Made by a program: the position numbers and the translations under genes
Assembly (NCBI RefSeq): GCF_020536995.1
Contig: NC_068359.1
Location: 125,706,314-125,770,313 of the forward strand
DNA from: Dreissena polymorpha
Lineage: Eukaryota > Mollusca > Bivalvia > Myida > Dreissenidae
Length of the DNA stretch: 64,000 nucleotides
Reading direction: 5' to 3'
The notes under the pieces: generated by a model
Told to the model about the DNA's origin: nothing
The model's database searches: none
What the model saw: the letters and a program-made list of their open reading frames with translations, nothing else
Shown: in pieces, positions 1 through 11,294 of the stretch
Position numbering within the stretch: position 1 is the first letter of the stretch
How the letters are laid out: each line of letters begins with the position of its first letter

Positions 1-179
1 TCATGATTAATTTAACCACGAGTTAAACTATATCTTTTCATTTATAAAATGTAAAAAAGCGATTTCAAACTAAAATCAGAAAATCGTTTTTTAAGGGATG
101 TTGCGGCATTTAACCGGGATATATTAATAGCAACACCGATGATTCTATTATAACAACTCAATATTTTTGTTATCAGCAT

Positions 180-262
180 CATCAGAAATGACCAAGTTGG
201 TTCATAATACAATTGGCAGTGGTTCAATCCCAGGCGGGGTTAACCTTTTTTTATTTTTTTTT
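180..262 (+). repeat. SINE-like fragment
   Basis: A B-box-like GTGGTTCAATCCCAGGCGGG followed by a T-rich tail, as in bivalve tRNA-derived SINEs. Confidence 0.35.
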
Positions 263-1823
263 CTTTAATTTCATACTTGTTTCATACTGGAGCTCTTTAG
301 TCCTGTTGCTTACATTTATCAATTTAAAGCATTTAAACACAAACTTAAAAATATGCCGAAATATGTGAACATGTAAGTAATTAATGATTAAGATCGAGTT
401 TGATACTGTATGGTATTATGTTTGTGATTAAATATTGTTTTTATATATGTCTTTTGGTAAGCTGTTGTGATCCCAGTTAAGATTGTAAACAATATCTAAT
501 GTTTATGCATATTTCTGACAATCTATGTACCGGTACTTGGGTTTTGTCTTATTGCTGTTTTTTTAATGAAATTTGACGTCTAGACGGAAGGGATAATTAA
601 AAATAAATATATGTTAAAAGTACGGTGACCACCTTTTTTAATTTGTGTTTTATGATGACAATACGTAGATGAACATATTTGAGCAGTTTCGCAGAATTCT
701 ATTTGGCAGATTTAAAAAAAAATCCATTTATGTGGTTTAAATAGTAAAAAAATGATGTTTTTGTGGGTGACATAAAAATTAAAAAAATAAATTTATTAAA
801 ATTTAACTAGTGTACTCCATTTATTGGTAGTGTGTGGTTTAATGAAATGGTATATGATGTATCTTATCTTAAATAATATCTACATGTTGCCAATTTCATA
901 GGTTCTTAATTATTTTTACGCAATTAGAGATTTTTCAGTTATATTGAAAAAGTACATGTTATATAATTGTGAATAAATCAAAACAAGGCCGGTGACCCTA
1001 TGTTATTATTTCATTTTTCATATAGTATTTGTATGTATATCTTTAATATAAATTTTTGACAAAATCTATTTGATGGAAAAAAAATCAGCAAAACTGCAGC
1101 AACACCCTTTAATTTGTGTATGGTTCATTAAAACAAATGTGCGCATGATTTGCTTGAGCGATATGTCTCAACAGGTCAATTAATTAATGTATTTGTTATA
1201 TAACTTTGCTCTGACGTAATTGCATATGAGGTCATTATAAATCCACTGCGGAGCACAAAAAATGTTACATATTATGGAGAATTATCGCTTATTTGGTATT
1301 GTATTTATTAAATTTATTAAGCGTTTTATATTGTTTATCATATCGATGTTTACAGTCCAAATCAGATAATTCGGTTTCTTACATAATATCTTTACTTTAC
1401 GTTTCTACATATATGTTTTTGAATTGTCAAAACGACGTGCATAGAGTGGTTTTAATTGTATATAATTGTAGCTTCGTTTGAATGCTTATCGAAACGTTCG
1501 TAATGATGTTGTTTTATTAAATTTCTCTTTGTAAATATTTTATGTATGTATTATGTATTTGATAAATATCATTAGTTGTGTGGGTCTTTGGTAGAACGTA
1601 ATAGCTATTCTTACGGTTTGCAGCCATAATGTTTTGTGCTCATTTACATTTTGTATCAGTTTCCGTAGAATGTGAGAGGACATTGAGGGACACAAGCACG
1701 GACAAGTTAAAACAACTTGAGCATGTGTTAACCTATGTGTGTTGTTAGTTTTTAACCAGGTTTTTCGAAGGAAAAAAATGGTTATTAGATTGGCGAATGC
1801 GGGCGGGCTGGCGGGCGGAACAA
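263..1823. other. Intergenic stretch
   Basis: AT-rich, only short readings without protein-like content. Nothing supportable. Confidence 0.5.
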
Positions 1824-2115
1824 GCTTGTCCGGGCCATAACTATGTCGTTCATTGTCAGATTTTAAAATCATTTGGCACATTTGTTCACCATCATTGGAC
1901 GGTGTGTCGCGCGAAATAATTACGTCGATATCTCCAAGGTCAAGGTCACACTTTGAGTTCAAAGGTCAAAAATGGCCATACATGAGCTTGTCCTGGCCAT
2001 AACTATGTCATTCATTTTGAGATTTTAAAATCATTTGGCACATTTGTTCACCATCATGGGACGGTGTGTCGCACGAATGAATCACGTCAATCTCTCCAAT
2101 GTCAAGGTCGCCACG
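1824..2115 (+). repeat. 161-bp direct repeat, two copies
   Basis: AGCTTGTCC(G/T)GGCCATAACT begins copies at about 1824 and 1985; both contain GGACGGTGTGTCGC and end AAGGTCAAGGTC. This kind of repeat is widespread in bivalve genomes. The minus-strand open frame across it is not a gene. Confidence 0.8.
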
Positions 2116-2544
2116 ACTAAAATAGATTTTTTTAAAAAACAAACTTACAAGGGGGTTAGTTTTCTCCCTTTATCAGATTTTTTTTCACAATGAAAACCTG
2201 GTTTTGTGACAATTTTGTCCCTTGTTGCTATTATTGTACAATGAATTATCTCCTAATTATATAGATCATAGCGTCCCCTATGGATTGTGAACAGATGTTC
2301 TTTTTGTTATGGCCGGTTGCCTACCAGCAGCTAGGATGGTACCCATCACGTCTTTTACCAAGAACATAGCATTAAGAACAGTAATCGGGAGTAAATATGT
2401 TTATCGGTAGTGTTATACATGTGTCTATCCTAGTGAGCTCTTATTCGAGAGCGTTGATACTTTAATAAATACATACTTATTTGGTTGCAATCTGTAAGTA
2501 ATAGTGTATACGACGGTGGATATAAAATTATGCTTAAGTCGTCA

Positions 2545-2700
2545 TGGCGTTGTGTGTATATGGTGTCCGCCTAGCGACCGGGAGGTCAGGGGTTCGATCT
2601 CCATTTTGAGATCGTTTTAAATCACCACAATATATAGATACAAGTACTGGTTAAAGTCCCAGGAAACGGATCGTTAAAATAATATTTTAACTAATTAAAG
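2545..2700 (+). repeat. tRNA-derived SINE
   Basis: A-box-like TATGGTGTCCGCCTAG, then GACCGGGAGGTC and a good B-box GGTTCGATCTCC at 2591-2602. Confidence 0.55.
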
Positions 2701-3067
2701 TACTGGTTGAAAAAACAAACAATAATCGAAACCATGTTTAGCGTCGTTTAGCGTCGTTGTCTGTGTAACTATATGTGTACTATTTTATATATGTCGTTGT
2801 GGTCATCAGTTTAAATTGTAATTTGTAAATTTAAAAAAAGAAATAATACTTTAGGGCATGATATATATGTAATCTACTTTCTAAAGTGAAACTGAAGGCC
2901 ATAGCAAACTTGTGAGAACACCATCATGAATTGATTCTCCGAGCATTTTCAATAATTCAACATTTAGCTTTGAATTCCTGGATATTTTCATTCACTTATC
3001 TACTGATTTGCTTGCAGTCATGTTTAAATAATCATGTGACTATAATGCTGTGCGATACTCGAACGCA

Positions 3068-3167
3068 NNNNNNNNNNNNNNNNNNNNNNNNNNNNNNNNN
3101 NNNNNNNNNNNNNNNNNNNNNNNNNNNNNNNNNNNNNNNNNNNNNNNNNNNNNNNNNNNNNNNNNNN
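3068..3167. other. Assembly gap of 100 N
   Basis: Exactly 100 N, the usual mark for a gap of unknown size. It lies at the left edge of the fossil viral block. Confidence 0.99.
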
Positions 3168-3447
3168 AATAGCATTGGTAGTCTTCCCTTCCCACCCCCA
3201 TCATCAGCTCCGTTTCAATTGAAGACTCTTCCAATGCTTTATTTACAAAGGATGCATCACAAACAAACCTCTAACGGCCTGACACAAATTTGGTATTTGG
3301 ATATCCATATTTTGGTTGCAGTGAGTATACGTTAGCATTCTCTCTCTCATTTCGATGGCCAGTTGCAACGCTTCGTTATTTCACCACAGCTTCTCACAAT
3401 TTTCAACCTATTGTGAGCTCTTTCTGTGTACTGACAAGCTGAAAGTT

Positions 3448-4090
3448 TTACTCGGTAGCACTCCTTTTTTCACCATATTTCCACGATATCATTTCCGAAC
3501 AATCGAGTAATGTCATGACTGCTCGAAAGTAGGTGTTCAGCTTCAATCGTATCTGTGTCCTTTCCAAAGATAGGCAAGTGGATTTCACCGAATAAGACTT
3601 TGCTAAATCCTCGATTCCGTGCAACTCCAACACTGGTATTATGCATATCGGCAGTCTGTAGTTTAACGTGGGATTCGACTGCATGTATCTACCCTTCTTT
3701 ATGCGCTCGGTTAGAGTTGCGAAATGTTCTGGTACTAATGTTTTCAATATTTTGAAGTAGCACATATCAATCTTTTCATCGGCAACAGAAAACATCAAGT
3801 CAACATATCGTTCAAACGCGCAGCTAGTGTCGGTTCATCGAGAAACACATGGTCCAGCGTTGGCTTTAGTTCAAGTAGTCATACGGACTGTAGTTATCGA
3901 CGTAAAACGCAGTCCCTCGACATCTGTGAAAAGACATGTAACGCTGAACATGTACTTCTTTGGTGACCATTCGCATTGAAATTTCTTTTCTCACGAATGA
4001 ATTTTTCGCACAATGTTTGACCGACATGTTGTCGCTTCTGTTGTCAGATTGTAATGAGACACATTCAGTTTTGTTGCAGTATTTATACAA
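3448..4090 (-). pseudogene. Unrecognised fossil coding remnant
   Basis: Protein-like minus-strand reading (for instance KIDMCYFKILKTLVPEHFA and YRLPICIIPVLELHGIEDL) of globular composition. I do not recognise the family. It looks broken, with at least one or two breaks. It lies at the left end of the fossil viral block, next to the assembly gap. Confidence 0.4.
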
Positions 4091-4319
4091 GTCGTCGTAT
4101 TACAAATTCCATGATAAAAACTAAATTGTTGAATTTGAATAACAGAAATGGCTCGTTGCAGCGAAAGGAAAGGCGAAAGCAAATTGAATACACTCATCAA
4201 AGCAAACCAACCCGATTGCTAGCTACACACATTAATCAAAACTTTGGTTTCGATTCATCGTGTTACATTGTTATCAAAGAAAAACGTTTTGCCTGTTGAT
4301 TTCACACAACAGACCTAGA

Positions 4320-4835
4320 ACAAGTTGTCATTCATATATCTAAACCTGAATACATACAGTTTGTGAAGCTCAGGTTTAGTGGTTCTCAAAGCAATGGGTC
4401 TGATTTCTGCTTTGCGAACAAACCGATTACGAAGATAACTACGGCAATGAGGTTCATCAGTGTCACCTTTATTTTTCAAGAACATGTACCAAAGATATGG
4501 CAGCTACGAGCTATTACTTGACACAAGCCTTAAGTATGATTGGAGTACTAACATTTTCAAAGAATACGCATGACAAACTGGCTTCGTGTCTAATCAAACG
4601 TTATGGTCAAACACTCGTACCCAAATGCACTACTGATTTTTGGAACAAACAACTTGACTCATTTCGCATGAGAAGCATTCTTGAGGTCTCGCAGCAAGAT
4701 GACTCAGCGACACTTCGTGAGGAAATTGAGCGTTTGATGCAATCAAAGTACAACTTCGTTTCTTGTGAATACAATACAGCCAACAAAAACCTAATATTCT
4801 GTATACTGAAACAAGTAACAACAGCTTTGGGTTAG
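4320..4835 (+). pseudogene. Unrecognised fossil coding remnant
   Basis: Two plus-strand open stretches with protein-like composition; the longer one (4497-4835, 112 residues) starts MAATSYYLTQALSMIGVLTF and contains LASCLIKRYGQTLVPKC. No family recognised. Probably part of a viral gene that is now broken. Confidence 0.35.
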
Positions 4836-4920
4836 TGGTTGTCAAAGAGTCGCTGCAAATAAAAGGCGCTACATGACTGGTAGATCAAATCATTCTTGAT
4901 CTAACCTTCAAAGCGATAAC

Positions 4921-5257
4921 ATGTCTGTGCCAGCAACTACATTCCGGGTTCCAAAAACTGAGGACTGGGATATGGAGATTAGGCTGTCTGAGATAAAAAG
5001 TATGTTGTTAAGAATTTCATATGTTAGTGTTGGAGGTTTGATTGTAAACGTTGAATGCTGTAACTAACTTTGCTTGTTCTGTTTCAGAAACCGTCACTCC
5101 AAAAACTGAGGACTGGGATGCCGAAATTGCGGTGGCGAACGTCCGACTTTCAACATCAGCGTGGGCAAAATGACGCAGAGACAATTAACAGACTAAACCG
5201 ATGCTGGACCTGTCGCTGCGTGCCTGTCAATTGTACATGTTCAAAGTATTGAATAAA
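4921..5257 (+). CDS. Small two-exon gene with Cys-rich C-terminus, unrecognised
   Basis: Exon-like block 4921-4999 begins at ATG (MSVPATTFRVPKTEDWD) and ends before GTATGT. After an 88-bp intron ending GTTTCAG, block 5088-5252 ends CWTCRCVPVNCTCSKY and stop, followed at once by AATAAA (5252-5257). A 22-bp DNA segment coding PKTEDWD in the first block is repeated at the start of the second, but read there in another frame. Product about 80 residues; function unknown. Confidence 0.45.
5252..5257 (+). terminator. Poly(A) signal
   Basis: AATAAA overlapping the end of the small two-exon gene. Confidence 0.5.
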
Positions 5258-5302
5258 ATTGTTGAAACGTTCACAGGTGTTTGTTTGTTGTTGTAAAAAT
5301 GT

Positions 5303-5309
5303 TATATAG
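5303..5309 (+). promoter_or_regulatory. TATA-like box
   Basis: TATATAG about 40-80 bp upstream of the 5342/5383 start codons. Confidence 0.35.
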
Positions 5310-5341
5310 CAGTAATTGACTTAGTACACTTCACACAAACA

Positions 5342-5601
5342 ATGCTAGCCGTCGAACTCAAAGATTTAGGTTTTTTCGACACATGTTACGTTTAAACCTC
5401 GAACAGTGGAATAAAGCAGTCGAAATGTATATCACGGATCTCTATCCAGATGCTAAGTTTACATTTTCGCAGCGAGATCAATGTTGGAAAGCGACAGATA
5501 CGGAAATTGTGTACTATGTCGATATTGAGGTTATTCTGATCAATCCGAAAATGATTTGTGCTGGACACACCAAGATCCCACAAAACGACTTCAAACCATA
5601 A
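5342..5601 (+). pseudogene. Small unrecognised gene remnant upstream of the BIR gene
   Basis: Open reading of about 72 residues (5383-5601) with LEQWNKAVEMYITDLYPDAK, CWKATDTEIVYYVDIEVIL and a CAGHTK end. A TATA-like TATATAG lies at 5303-5309. Small, globular-looking, family unknown; the 5' part seems broken. Confidence 0.4.
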
Positions 5602-5732
5602 ATGGGATTTTGTTGAGCTCAAAAGCCAAGAGAACAAACTCGTAACGTTTGACCAAGAGTATTTTTGAGACAAAAAATGTAAAAGATGTTGAAATAACCA
5701 ATTGCATGTGTAATATAATATCATATCATATC

Positions 5733-6059
5733 ATGGATGATACCGACGCTTTCTGCACGTATCAAACAAGTATGTACATGGAAAACTATATCGATAGACT
5801 GAAAACGTTTGAGCATTGGTCTCCCCAAATACAACCAAACAAATACCAGCTTGCTTCTTGCGGGTTGTACTACTTGGGACAACACGACCGTTGCAAATGT
5901 TTTCGTTGTGGCATTGTGTTGTATCATTGGAAATCTACAGACGATGCGTTCTTGGAACACCATAAACATTCACCGAATTGCCAGTTTTTTGCGAATGGTG
6001 GGTCCAGGAACAAGACTATTGATAGACACATGAGTAGGTTTTGTATGATCGTGTTGTAA
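5733..6059 (+). CDS. BIR-domain (IAP-like) protein
   Basis: ATG at 5733 gives 108 residues. Residues about 20-86 form one BIR domain: RLKTFEHW, LASCGLYYLG, DRCKCFRCG, LYHWKSTDDAFLEH, HKHSPNC. The zinc ligands CFRC, EHH and C are all present, and the domain reads open throughout. BIR proteins bind caspases or other partners and block cell death; several occur in malacoherpesviruses, baculoviruses and animals. There is no RING in the same frame. A possible donor near 6030 leaves open that more exons follow. It lies in the fossil viral block. Confidence 0.85.
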   Translation: MDDTDAFCTYQTSMYMENYIDRLKTFEHWSPQIQPNKYQLASCGLYYLGQHDRCKCFRCGIVLYHWKSTDDAFLEHHKHSPNCQFFANGGSRNKTIDRHMSRFCMIVL

Positions 6060-6293
6060 ATAATATCATGAACCGTTCAATTCGTTTTGTTCTTATTCTT
6101 GTAGTAACATAAACTTATTCGTGCAACTACCAAACGCAGAGTTGAAAAACAAGTACTATTGTGTGCACGAATGTTTGATTTCGCTATTGCGTTAGTTATG
6201 ATATAACCCAGTGTCGTATGTTTTCTTAAACTATATTATCCAACTCTAATCAAAGCAAATACAAACAACTATGTATATGTAGTTTCAAACGAT

Positions 6294-6299
6294 TTTATT
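6294..6299 (-). terminator. Poly(A) signal
   Basis: AATAAA on the minus strand just after the Cys-rich gene. Confidence 0.5.
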
Positions 6300-6308
6300 C
6301 TGCAACAA

Positions 6309-6732
6309 TCAATATTTCAAACATTCAATCTTTCGCAACAACAACGTACAACAGTTTACATAGTCCACTAGATCAGCCCACATAGTCCGCTCGATCACAG
6401 ATGCAAAAGCCTCACTCCTCTGTTTTGGCCGTAACCCTGAATTTCGCCACACCATTCGCAGCGATCGTCGATCCGCGTACATGACACACACTGAGGGCCT
6501 CGCATCTACGGCAAAAGTTCACCATCGAAAAAAAGTTTTTGCACCTATGACACACAATCACTAACGTAGTGTCATACACAGTTGGCAGCATTTCGCCCAT
6601 GCTCTTAATCCATCTGTCACAAGCTGCTTTGTTGTTTCCAGCTGACGATTTATTCTCACGATGCTTTTTCTGCCTCTCTAACCATGCCTGGAAACTGCCA
6701 CTTTCAGCAACCTTGCCATCCAACGCTGGCAT
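6309..6732 (-). pseudogene. Small Cys-rich zinc-binding protein, fossil
   Basis: The reading starts MPALDGKVAESGSFQAWLE at 6732 and contains VCHRC, FCRRCEAL and further Cys pairs near the end, as in a small zinc finger. TATAAAA at 6801-6807 lies about 70 nt upstream and AATAAA at 6294-6299 just downstream (minus strand). The C-terminal part appears broken about once. Possibly a degenerate RING-type or zinc-ribbon protein. Confidence 0.5.
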
Positions 6733-6800
6733 GCTTTTCTGTCAGTCATGTTGATTGTGTAATTGCAGTTGCGAAATGAATCAAACATGCGAAACTTGTC

Positions 6801-6807
6801 TTTTATA
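6801..6807 (-). promoter_or_regulatory. TATA box of the Cys-rich gene
   Basis: CTATAAAAG on the minus strand, about 70 nt before the ATG at 6732. Same spacing as for gene C. Confidence 0.55.
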
Positions 6808-6839
6808 GTGTTCCAACCCTAGGGAACTTTCACGCGGTT

Positions 6840-8023
6840 AACGGCTTATGCCTGGTGTATCACTGCTAAACGATGTGACCGCATTTTAAACCAACGTCTT
6901 TGTTGATAAAAAATGGAGTCAAGCAGTAACGTTTCATACATGTAGCGTGGTTATTTGACTCGTAGTCGCTACAATTTTGCGTTAAGTGTGCAGTTTTCGG
7001 TGTGTTTCGATCAAGGATACATTCATCTGCGTGAAAATGCCACCAGTTTTTGTTTCTCTTTGTGGGTTCGGTGAAAAATCAACGTTCAACTGGTGTCATT
7101 GTCCAAACCGTTTTTGAGTTATCCGAAAACATGGAACAGTTTGCCTGTCAAATGCATTTGGAGGTTTTATGTTGGATTTTGTGTTCATTTTTGGATAGTT
7201 TCAATTGGAATTTATTTCATAGTACAGTGTACGTATCACATTTTTGTCTTGTTTTATGACAGACGAAACAGTGTAATGTTGAAATGTCAACAAATCTCAA
7301 AGGTAAACAAAGAAAGTTGAACTACATGATAAATCATATTGTGTTTTGTTTTAGTACTAAACTGAAATACTCAAAACAAAATGTGTTCTTTTATTCAAAT
7401 GATTGTGATCACTGCTGTTTTATGTAACATAAGTCAGTTTAGAACTTGATTTGTGTTGTTTTGTTTTCTTAGCTGCATCAGACTTTTTTGACTTGAATGT
7501 TTTTTTTACACATCAAAATCTGCCATACAAAGTTGATTTCTAGAATGAATGAACAATCAGTATTTATTTGTAACTGTGTGTTGTTAACACTGTGATTGAA
7601 TATGTCACATTTGTCATAAGTTGAACAATTTCTTACCAGAATTTACATTTGAGTATGACAGTTTATGTGAAGAAAACATGTGCACTGATTTGTTTTCATA
7701 TTTCTATGTAGGCTCACTTTTCATATTTTATCCATAGAATGCATAATTGTCCATTTCAAAGTCTTCTTCACAAAAATATTTGATGTCTAAAACTGCAAAA
7801 AAATCTATATACACACCAAAATGCAAATTCTGCTTTTGCCAACATGTGAATGTTTGGTCACAAAATCTTTCTTTCAAGTCAACACAAATGTGTGTATCAA
7901 CAAGCAAACCCATTTGTAAGTCTGTCCCGAGTCAGTTTTTATTATCATTGCCTATAGTGTATGTATTTGCAAATTTTTCAAGCAAGCACGCATAACAATT
8001 TCAGATGAAAGTGGATGAAAAAA
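6840..8023. other. Stretch without a recognisable gene
   Basis: Short readings only, none with a known domain or convincing composition. T-rich on the plus strand, possibly decayed repeat sequence. Confidence 0.45.
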
Positions 8024-9310
8024 AAGTATATGAATGCTATTTAGAAAAATATGGTTTTTTGTCAGCACATTCATGTCTGTCCACAACTCATTGTGTGTGT
8101 TTGTTGTGCAGTGATTCAGTCATTCACAAAGCGCATCTAACAGTGTCTGCTTGAGCTAGCAAGCACAACCACAAGCCATGTTTTGGTTCAGATTTGTTTT
8201 ATTGAGGTCCATAAGAGATATTTGAACATTTTGATACATGGCTCTCATAACTGGTCTCATTCAAATGCTTAGAAAAAAGTATATAAATGCTTTTTAGAAA
8301 AATATGGTTTTTTGTCAGCACATTCATGTCTGTCCACAAAACTCATTGTGTGTGTTTGTTGTGCCGTGATACTGTGATTCACTGAGCGCATCTACAGTGT
8401 CTGCTTGAGCTAGCAAGCACAACCACAAGCCATGTTTTTGGTTCAGATTTGTTTTATTGAGGTCCATAAGAGAATATTTGAACATTTTGATACATGGCTC
8501 TCATAACTGGTCTCATTCAAATGCTTAGAAAAAAAGTATATAAATGCATTTAGAAAAATATGGTTTTCTGTCAGCACATTCATGTCTGTCCACAAAACTC
8601 ATTGTGTGTGTTTGTTGTGCCGTGATACTGTGATTCACTGAGCGCATCATACAGTGTCTGCTTGAGCTAGCAAGCACAACCACAAGCCATGTTTTGGTTC
8701 AGATTTGTTTATTGAGGTCCATAGAGAGAATTTGAACATTTTGATACATGGCTCTCATACTGGTCTCATTCAAATGCTTAGAAAAAAAGTATATAAATGC
8801 AATTTAGAAAATATGGTTTTCTGTCAGCACATTCATGTCTGTCCACAAAACTCATTGTGTGTGTTATGTGTGAAGTGATGTTCAGTTCATATTCTCAGAG
8901 TGGTTCAAGGAAGAACGCCTTCTTTGCAGAAGGAGATCTAGGTTCAAGTCCTAGCTCTGATATGATTTGAGAAATCACTGAATGCAATTTACAGTGTCTG
9001 CTTGAGCTAGCAAGCACAACCACAAGTCAATTTTTTGTGCAGATTTGTTTTAGTCGTCTATATGATTAAGAATACAATAATTTTGATACTCGGCTTACAT
9101 AACTGGTCTGGTACAAAAAGAGATTGCCATTCCGAGCGCATATTACAGTGTGTGTGTGACCTTGCAAGCACAACCACAAGCCAATTTTTGTTCAGATTTG
9201 TTTTATTTGTCTATATGAATAAGAAGATGAGAATTTTCATACTCGGCTTACATAACTGGTCTGGTTCAAAAGAGATTGCCATTCCGAGAGCCTATTACTG
9301 CTAGCAAGCA
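8024..9310 (+). repeat. Tandem array, unit about 253 bp, with shorter decayed units at the right end
   Basis: Anchor ATATGGTTTT(T/C)TGTCAGCAC recurs near 8049, 8302, 8558 and 8811. From about 8990 the shorter piece GCAAGCACAACCACAAG recurs with a spacing of about 150 bp. No coding potential. The tRNA-like element 8894-8962 interrupts it. Confidence 0.85.
8894..8962 (+). ncRNA. tRNA-like cloverleaf
   Basis: All four arms fold: acceptor TCAGAG (8895-8900) with CTCTGA (8955-8960), D-stem GTTC/GAAC (8903-8916), anticodon stem CCTTC/GAAGG (8918-8933) with loop TTTGCA, and T-arm CTAGG-TTCAAGT-CCTAG (8938-8954) with a canonical T-loop. The anticodon loop has 6 nt rather than 7; read as UGC it would be alanine-like, but a normal tRNA-Ala body is not seen. 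It sits inside the 253-bp repeat array of the fossil viral block, so it may be a viral tRNA-like RNA or a SINE head. Confidence 0.6.
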
Positions 9311-9429
9311 CAACCTTCTACTTGTCTGATTGTGTGAAATGGCAGTTTTCAGTATTTTCAGATTCTTTCACTCACAACTCTATGTATAAAATATAAAACA
9401 CAAAAACAAATGTAAGGTTTAACATAGAT

Positions 9430-9435
9430 TTTATT
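9430..9435 (-). terminator. Poly(A) signal of RING gene A
   Basis: AATAAA on the minus strand, about 75 bp past the RING end. Confidence 0.5.
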
Positions 9436-9507
9436 GATAATTGCTAGCCAAACATGAAATAACCTGGTCCAAAACACCAGTGTGACAATCATATGGTATT
9501 TTGCATT

Positions 9508-10095
9508 TCAAACAAACAACAATTGTTCACCAGTGTTAGCACTTACAAATTCCATGTACTTTGGAAAGCAATTTAGACAACAAAACCCGTGCCCACACTT
9601 CTTGCTGAACACTCTAGGTGGATTGCTTTCAAGTTTGCATAGTCTGCAGTAGTCGATTTTGCTGCTGCTTTTTAGATGGTTTGAAATAATCAAATCAATT
9701 GCATTGGAAATGTTTGTAGCTGCAGTTGTTACGCACGATGTTAACCTCGGCTCATCATTGGTACAGATTTAACGTACCTTAGCGCCTTATTGAGACTGTC
9801 GATTTTTATCTGAGCTTTGCCGTGCGACGATTTTAGTATCTCTGTTTTTTTTAAATACTCTTCGAAAAAGTCTTCATGCTTCTTTTCAGTTGAAATAGCG
9901 TCTGTTTTGCGTTTCGTTTTGGTTTTTGACAGTTTGACCGTCAGAATTAGCAATAGCTTTTCGTTTATTCGATGTCGTTGTACTAGTTGAACCTGTTGAG
10001 TCGTTGGAACATTGCTGTGATGGCTGAGCCATGAAATTAGCTGCTGCATCGTTTTCTCGCGAACGATATTCTGTTTTAATTTCTTCGTCAGTCAT
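9508..10095 (-). pseudogene. RING-finger gene A of the fossil viral block
   Basis: The N-terminal part begins MTDEEIKTEYRSREND and carries a basic SNKRKAIAN segment; the C-terminal part is a RING-like zinc finger (YCRLCKLESNPP, KKCGHGFCCLNCF). It matches gene B (10635-11294) in order and sequence, so the two are tandem paralogues. TATAATA at 10261-10267, AATAAA at 9430-9435. RING proteins are usually E3 ubiquitin ligases; malacoherpesviruses carry several. It looks broken (about two breaks). Confidence 0.65.
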
Positions 10096-10260
10096 TGTGA
10101 GAAGTGAGTACAAAAGGATGCTTTCGTATCATCTCACTGGATGTTGAATTCAATGGATGAGTTTCATCACCTACACGAACAGCAGCATTAGTAAGCTGTA
10201 TGGAGACCATGTCGCTTTGAAAACTCGAGTAAGAATGATTGAGTTGTGTCAAAAGCGAGG

Positions 10261-10267
10261 TATTATA
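10261..10267 (-). promoter_or_regulatory. TATA-like box of RING gene A
   Basis: GGGTATAATA on the minus strand, about 165 nt before the likely ATG. Confidence 0.35.
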
Positions 10268-10617
10268 CCCACGAACTAATTTTCATTCATGGTAATTGTC
10301 AATTTCACGCATTCGCATTTGAGTCAAGCTGATGAGATTTCGACTAAACCCATAGCCATATTCATACGAATTACTCACATTAACCAACACCATATGACAT
10401 ATTTTGTGTCGTGTCGTAGATAATCAAAATCGTTCTGTTGAACAAAACGCTTACTTATGATGAAACATTGATATGTGGAATGGGTCAAATATTGAACAAT
10501 AACGTGTGTTCATCTGAGTTTTCATTCCGCTATTTTTAAGGCCAATATGAGCCTGAAGTCGTGTAAGCATATAACATCAAGCATGTGAAAAAACACACGT
10601 TGTAAGGTTCTATACAT

Positions 10618-10623
10618 TTTATT
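10618..10623 (-). terminator. Poly(A) signal of RING gene B
   Basis: AATAAA on the minus strand within 20 bp of the stop codon, as in compact viral genes. Confidence 0.55.
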
Positions 10624-10634
10624 CATTCTAAGTA

Positions 10635-11294
10635 TCAACCAATAATGCCATAGCGAGCACCGACTTGATATGTGGCGTTCTTATCGTATGGATGTCTGCA
10701 TTTCAGACAAATCAATTGCCCAGAATTTTTGTTGTAGACGTATTCCAAATACTTCATTATGCAATTTATGCAGCAGAATCCGTGCCCGCACGTTTTGCTT
10801 ATAATTGTTGGTGGATTGTCTTCATTTTTGCATATTCGGCAGGAGTCAACATCGCCACTGTTTTGTAGTTCACTTGAGATGCTTTCTATGGCTTGCGAAA
10901 TATTTGAAGATGCCTTTGACAGAAAAGAGCAAACCGTTGGCTCATCGCTTTCTTTGGATTGTACATAGTAACGATTTTTCAATAAACGCGATCCTAGTAC
11001 GAGCATCAGCGTGCAGCGATTTGTCTCTGTTGTTTCTTCAGATACTGTTCTACAAAGTCAGTCTGCTTGTTTCCAGTTGAAATCGGGTCCTGTTTTGTAT
11101 TTCGCGAACCTTTAGGTTTTTTGGCAGTTTGGCCGTTATTATTGGCAATAGCTTTGCGTTTATTCGAATCCTTTTTACTAGTCAAACCTGACGAGTCGTT
11201 GGAATTGTTTGTACAAGCTGCGCCAAAAAATCCGCAGCTTCTTCTTCGTCTCTCGCGATTTAAACTGATTGCCAGCTTCTTCGTCTTCTGTCAT
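10635..11294 (-). pseudogene. RING-finger gene B of the fossil viral block
   Basis: It begins MTEDEEAGNQFKSRE and ends in a RING: SCRICKNEDNPP, KTCGHGFCCINC, LICLKCRHPYDK, with a full set of Cys/His ligands. It shares with gene A the acidic start, the NKRKAIAN basic segment and the RING. TATA-like element at 11461-11467 and AATAAA at 10618-10623, only 12 bp past the stop. Probably an E3 ligase-type viral protein. Broken, about two breaks. Confidence 0.68.

Noticed and set aside
1293-1481. 62-residue hydrophobic open frame
   Set aside because: AT-rich low-complexity reading with no start context, neighbours or domain.
1540-1962. 140-residue open frame on the minus strand
   Set aside because: It overlaps a bivalve direct repeat and has no domain; composition is not protein-like.
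8923-8928. Calling the cloverleaf a working tRNA-Ala
   Set aside because: The loop is one base short and the body does not match alanine tRNA identity.
8024-9310. CRISPR-like array
   Set aside because: Units are 253 bp with no short repeat-spacer structure, and the DNA is eukaryotic.
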